Source of the DNA: Terriglobia bacterium | GTDB taxonomy: Bacteria; Acidobacteriota; Terriglobia; Terriglobales; Acidobacteriaceae | Assembly (NCBI GenBank): GCA_020073215.1 | Contig: JAIQFO010000009.1 | Location: forward strand, 81,994 to 145,993 | Reading direction: 5' to 3' | DNA length: 64,000 nt | Shown: positions 61,154 through 64,000 of the stretch, one piece after another | Layout of the letters: each line of letters begins with the position of its first letter | How positions within the stretch are numbered: the first letter of the stretch is position 1 | Notes under the pieces: model-generated | Database searches by the model: none | Seen by the model: the letters and a program-made list of their open reading frames with translations, nothing else | What the model was told of the DNA's origin: nothing | Position numbers and translations under genes: made by a program

Positions 61154-64000
61154 TTGCAACTTACGGAAACAGACATCGCGATCATTGCGCCGACCGGGAT
61201 TGAGTGGCTTGGCGTCCTGGAACAGATTTCCAACGCCGCCCCGGTAGACGACGTTCCGCTCCCCATGAAGGCGGGAACCATTGGCAGGCATTCAGTCCTC
61301 TGCTGTGCTTCGGGTAAAGGACAAGAGGAAACGGCGTCTGCAGCCACACTGGTTCTAGAGCGTGCGAAGCCTTTCTGGGTGTTTCTAGTAGGCATTGCAG
61401 GAGGTTTCCCCCAGCAGGGTGTCTCACGCGGGGACGTCATCGTTGCCCATGTCATCCACAGCTTCGACTACGGAAAACTCGTCGGGGGCACATTCAAGCG
61501 CAGACCTGAGAATGACATTAACTGTGATCGAAGTCTATTGGCATGGGCAGAAATAGCCGCCGCCGACCTCAGGGGCCAGGATTGGCGGCATCTTATTCGT
61601 GAGATCCGTCCGGACCAGGGCGACCCGGCTGGGTTCAAGGTGCATGTTGACTGCTACGTAGCGTCATCGAATAAGGTCGTAGATGACCCGGATCATGCAT
61701 TCTACGCAAACGTTGCGAGTGCCTTCCCCGAGATCCACGCCGTAGAGATGGAAGGAATCGGCGCAGGGGCGAGCGCCAGGCTAGCCCAGAGTGAACGGGC
61801 CGTGGGGTTCCTTATGATTCGAGGAATCTCGGACGAACCGGGAACTAGTGTTCTCGCTAAGGAGCAGCGTGCTCAGTGGAAGAGATACGCAGTGGCAACG
61901 GCGGCGGCTTTCACCCGCACACTCATTGAACGGCTCCCCCCCAAAACAAATCATACGGTGCCGGGCACCAAAGGCCCGAGCGGCACACCCTTCCTTCTAC
62001 CGCAAACCGATGAGCCAACTTTTACCGGACGCCTAACAGAGATTGCCTCTCTGGAAGACGTGCTCCTTCGGCAAGAAGGAGAGAGGCTCTCTTCAATTGT
62101 GGGCCTAACGGGTTCAGGCGGGATGGGCAAGTCAGCTCTTGCCTGCCACTTCGCCGAACTGCACCAAAAGGACTTTCCCGATGGTGTGATCGGGCTACGC
62201 GTTGACGGTAAGTCCCTTGAATCTATCGCTCGTGAGTTTCTGCTGAGTGTCGGGATCGCGGTGGCTGCTGACGATACGCGGTCCCCAGCCGCACTCATGC
62301 AGGACACCTTTCGCGCGCGCTGTATGCTGTTGATCTTTGACAATGCCGAAGATGCTTCGATTCGCGCTCTGTGCCCGGGCGGTCGAGATTGTAGTGTCAT
62401 AATCACGACCCGAAACCGGTCTTTGCCCGCTTCCCTGAATGTGTCTGCCCGTGGAGCGATCGACGTTCCACCTCTGCCTCAAGAGGATTGCGCGTCGTTG
62501 CTTCGGAAGATCCTGGATCGCGACCAGCGCCTCGAAGCGGAACCTGATAGTGCCGCAGAGATCGCCCGTCTCGTTGGCCGGCTTCCGCTTGCGATTCAGA
62601 TTGTCGGAGCATCACTTCGGATGCAGCCTTGGCTGGCTGTTTCCAACTATCTTGAGAGCCTTCGGAATGAGCAGCGGCGCCTGAATGTGTTGGCGTTGTC
62701 GGACGACGCAGAGCGTAATGTGCGGGCATGCCTTGCGTTGAGTTTGAAGGCATTGGATTCAAAGCCGAAAGTTGTCGAAGTATTCGGAAGCCTGACGGTT
62801 TGTTCGAAGGAAGGCTTTTCCGTTTTCGCCGCGAAAAACGCTACAGGCCTGGATTCTTTGGTACTAGATGAAGCCATTGAAACATTGCATCGACTATGTC
62901 TGCTGAACCTCACGGCTGGCAGCCAGAGATTTGTTTACCATCCGCTGCTGTGGTTGCTCGCTCGCGAGAGCGTCGCACCTGGCGTGATTGACGAGTCGCG
63001 ACGTCGGCACGCTCTTGGATTTGTGGGCGCAATCAAGGAAACATCGGGTTCGATGCTCGCGAAGGAGGTAGATGAACTTTTGTTGGCGGCGGGGTGGCTT
63101 GTCGATCAGCAGATCGTGGACTATGAGTTCCTTATTCGATTGGAACCCGTTCTAACTGAACAAGGCGCATGGCATGCAGCCCTTCATCTGATGTCTCGGT
63201 TTCTTTTATTGGCAGAACGAATGGCCGACGCGGATGCTGCCATCCAACTTCGCATACAACAAGCAAAATACCTCACTCTCATGGGGAACTACGCGTCCGC
63301 TGCGGACACCCTGTCTCCCGTCGAGGGGCTTGTTTCGAATCTGGAACGAAGTGCCAGTCGAGATCGTGTCGAGGCGATGTACCTCAATAGTCTGGGTGGC
63401 GTGTTGCACCGCCAGGGAAAATTCGATGATGCCGAGGACGTTTTTCGACGGAGCGCCGACATCGAGCAACGTCTTGGCAACCAACGTGGACAAGCGATGG
63501 TGCTGAATAGTCTGGGTGGCGTGTTGCAGCGTCAGGGCAAGTTCGATGATGCCGTGGACGCTTTTCGACGGAGCGCCGACATCGAGCAACGTCTTGGCAA
63601 CCAACGTGGACAAGCGATGGTGCTGAATAGTCTGGGTGGTGTGTTGCAACGCCAGGGCAAATTCGATGATGCCGCTGACGCTTTTCGGCGCAGTTACGAT
63701 CTTCTGGTGAAGCTAGGTGACGAACGTGGACAAGCGATGGTGCTGAATAGTCTGGGTGGCGTGTTGCAACGCCAGGGCAAATTCGATGATGCCGTGGGCG
63801 CTTTTCGGCGGAGCTCCGACATCGAGCAACGTCTTGGCAACAAACGCGGACAAGCGATGGTGCTGAATAGTCTGGGTGGCGTGTTGCAGCGCCAGGGCAA
63901 GTTCGATGATGCCGTGGGCGCTTTTCGGCGGAGCTCCGACATCGAGCAACGTCTTGGCAACAAACGCGGACAAGCGATGGTGCTGAATAGTCTGGGTGGC
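61154..64000 (+). CDS. NLR-like protein: PNP_UDP - NB-ARC - TPR, 3' end outside window
   Basis: 949 codons open to the window edge. TTG at 61154 is the only plausible start: the frame is open from 61118 with no ATG or GTG, and no good ribosome-binding site is seen. Residues 1-250: nucleoside-phosphorylase/nucleosidase fold (TDIAIIAPTGIEW, LVGIAGGFP, VEMEGIG at 197-203, MIRGISDEPG with Asp227). About 290-560: NB-ARC STAND ATPase, Walker A GSGGMGKSAL (Lys326), Walker B LLIFDNAED (Asp396), TTRNR sensor (418-422), GRLPLA (475-480), then a winged-helix part. From 741: at least five 40-residue TPR units plus a partial sixth. Likely a ligand-triggered effector that acts on nucleosides; this role is inferred from architecture. 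Confidence 0.88.
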   Translation, partial: MQLTETDIAIIAPTGIEWLGVLEQISNAAPVDDVPLPMKAGTIGRHSVLCCASGKGQEETASAATLVLERAKPFWVFLVGIAGGFPQQGVSRGDVIVAHVIHSFDYGKLVGGTFKRRPENDINCDRSLLAWAEIAAADLRGQDWRHLIREIRPDQGDPAGFKVHVDCYVASSNKVVDDPDHAFYANVASAFPEIHAVEMEGIGAGASARLAQSERAVGFLMIRGISDEPGTSVLAKEQRAQWKRYAVATAAAFTRTLIERLPPKTNHTVPGTKGPSGTPFLLPQTDEPTFTGRLTEIASLEDVLLRQEGERLSSIVGLTGSGGMGKSALACHFAELHQKDFPDGVIGLRVDGKSLESIAREFLLSVGIAVAADDTRSPAALMQDTFRARCMLLIFDNAEDASIRALCPGGRDCSVIITTRNRSLPASLNVSARGAIDVPPLPQEDCASLLRKILDRDQRLEAEPDSAAEIARLVGRLPLAIQIVGASLRMQPWLAVSNYLESLRNEQRRLNVLALSDDAERNVRACLALSLKALDSKPKVVEVFGSLTVCSKEGFSVFAAKNATGLDSLVLDEAIETLHRLCLLNLTAGSQRFVYHPLLWLLARESVAPGVIDESRRRHALGFVGAIKETSGSMLAKEVDELLLAAGWLVDQQIVDYEFLIRLEPVLTEQGAWHAALHLMSRFLLLAERMADADAAIQLRIQQAKYLTLMGNYASAADTLSPVEGLVSNLERSASRDRVEAMYLNSLGGVLHRQGKFDDAEDVFRRSADIEQRLGNQRGQAMVLNSLGGVLQRQGKFDDAVDAFRRSADIEQRLGNQRGQAMVLNSLGGVLQRQGKFDDAADAFRRSYDLLVKLGDERGQAMVLNSLGGVLQRQGKFDDAVGAFRRSSDIEQRLGNKRGQAMVLNSLGGVLQRQGKFDDAVGAFRRSSDIEQRLGNKRGQAMVLNSLGG
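63374..64000 (+). repeat. Tandem 120-base TPR-coding repeats
   Basis: Units begin at 63374, 63494, 63614, 63734, 63854 and 63974 (last one cut by the window edge). Each encodes AMVLNSLGGVLQRQGKFDDA and a second helix ending QRLGNxRGQ. Units 4 and 5 differ at only two synonymous bases of 120. Unit 3 has a divergent second helix (SYDLLVKLGDE). Confidence 0.95.

Noticed and set aside
63374..64000. CRISPR array suspected from regular 120-base periodicity
   Set aside because: There are no unique spacers; the repeats are continuous coding units of a TPR protein.

Overview
The window looks like a chromosomal segment of an Acidobacteriota (Acidobacteriia-like) bacterium. The lineage call rests on a secreted VWA protein of the acidobacterial VWFA-related type (7220-8182), the Gram-negative housekeeping set, an outer-membrane barrel tied to a kdp operon, and GC-rich genes separated by many small palindromic repeats. 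No rRNA, phage module or CRISPR array is visible. One tRNA with a CAT anticodon lies at 21145-21220.

Layout. 1-9.5 kb: the end of an M28 peptidase, a LysW-like zinc-ribbon protein, two secreted carboxypeptidase-regulatory-like proteins, ribosomal protein S1, an SH3-like secreted protein, Ddl, a small secreted protein, the VWA protein and a CsgG-like protein. 9.6-19.9 kb: arginase, AsnRS, a TIM-barrel isomerase coupled to gamma-glutamyltransferase, an MmcQ/YjbR protein, an HtrA protease, an orphan hydantoinase B, SppA and an HU/IHF protein. 20-24 kb: an orphan sugar-binding-like protein, the tRNA and a membrane protein with a spermidine-synthase-like domain. 24-35 kb: a complete potassium locus in which KdpD is split into two divergently transcribed genes, followed by kdpE, an outer-membrane barrel, a 28-aa membrane peptide and kdpFABC. 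35-54.6 kb: lipid kinase, S10 peptidase, purM-purN, RidA, an acidic/lysine-rich protein, an FtsX-type permease, a lipoprotein, MltG, an AI-2E family permease, RuvX, ComEC, a REP-associated tyrosine transposase (RAYT) and an RNA uracil methyltransferase. 54.7-60.7 kb: a co-directional minus-strand run valS-nadC-birA-coaX plus an unknown gene.

The last 2.85 kb (61154 to the window edge) carries the most striking gene: a predicted bacterial NLR-like protein made of an N-terminal purine-nucleoside-phosphorylase-type domain, an NB-ARC-type STAND ATPase and a TPR array whose 40-codon units are nearly identical in DNA. The array is cut by the window edge. This architecture matches immune or conflict NTPases of bacteria and fungi. 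The function is inferred, not shown.

The second theme is repeats. (A) REP-like elements with two hairpins occur about a dozen times. In several, the element is closed by an outer stem whose sequence differs between copies while its pairing is kept. Two inverted copies bracket the RAYT gene and supply both ends of its reading frame. (B) Short GC palindromes lie between genes and also in frame inside ddl, hyuB, comEC and valS (three sites). (C) Eleven intergenic hairpins are built from tandem 7-11 bp 'words' and their complements. Together these fill most of the space between genes.
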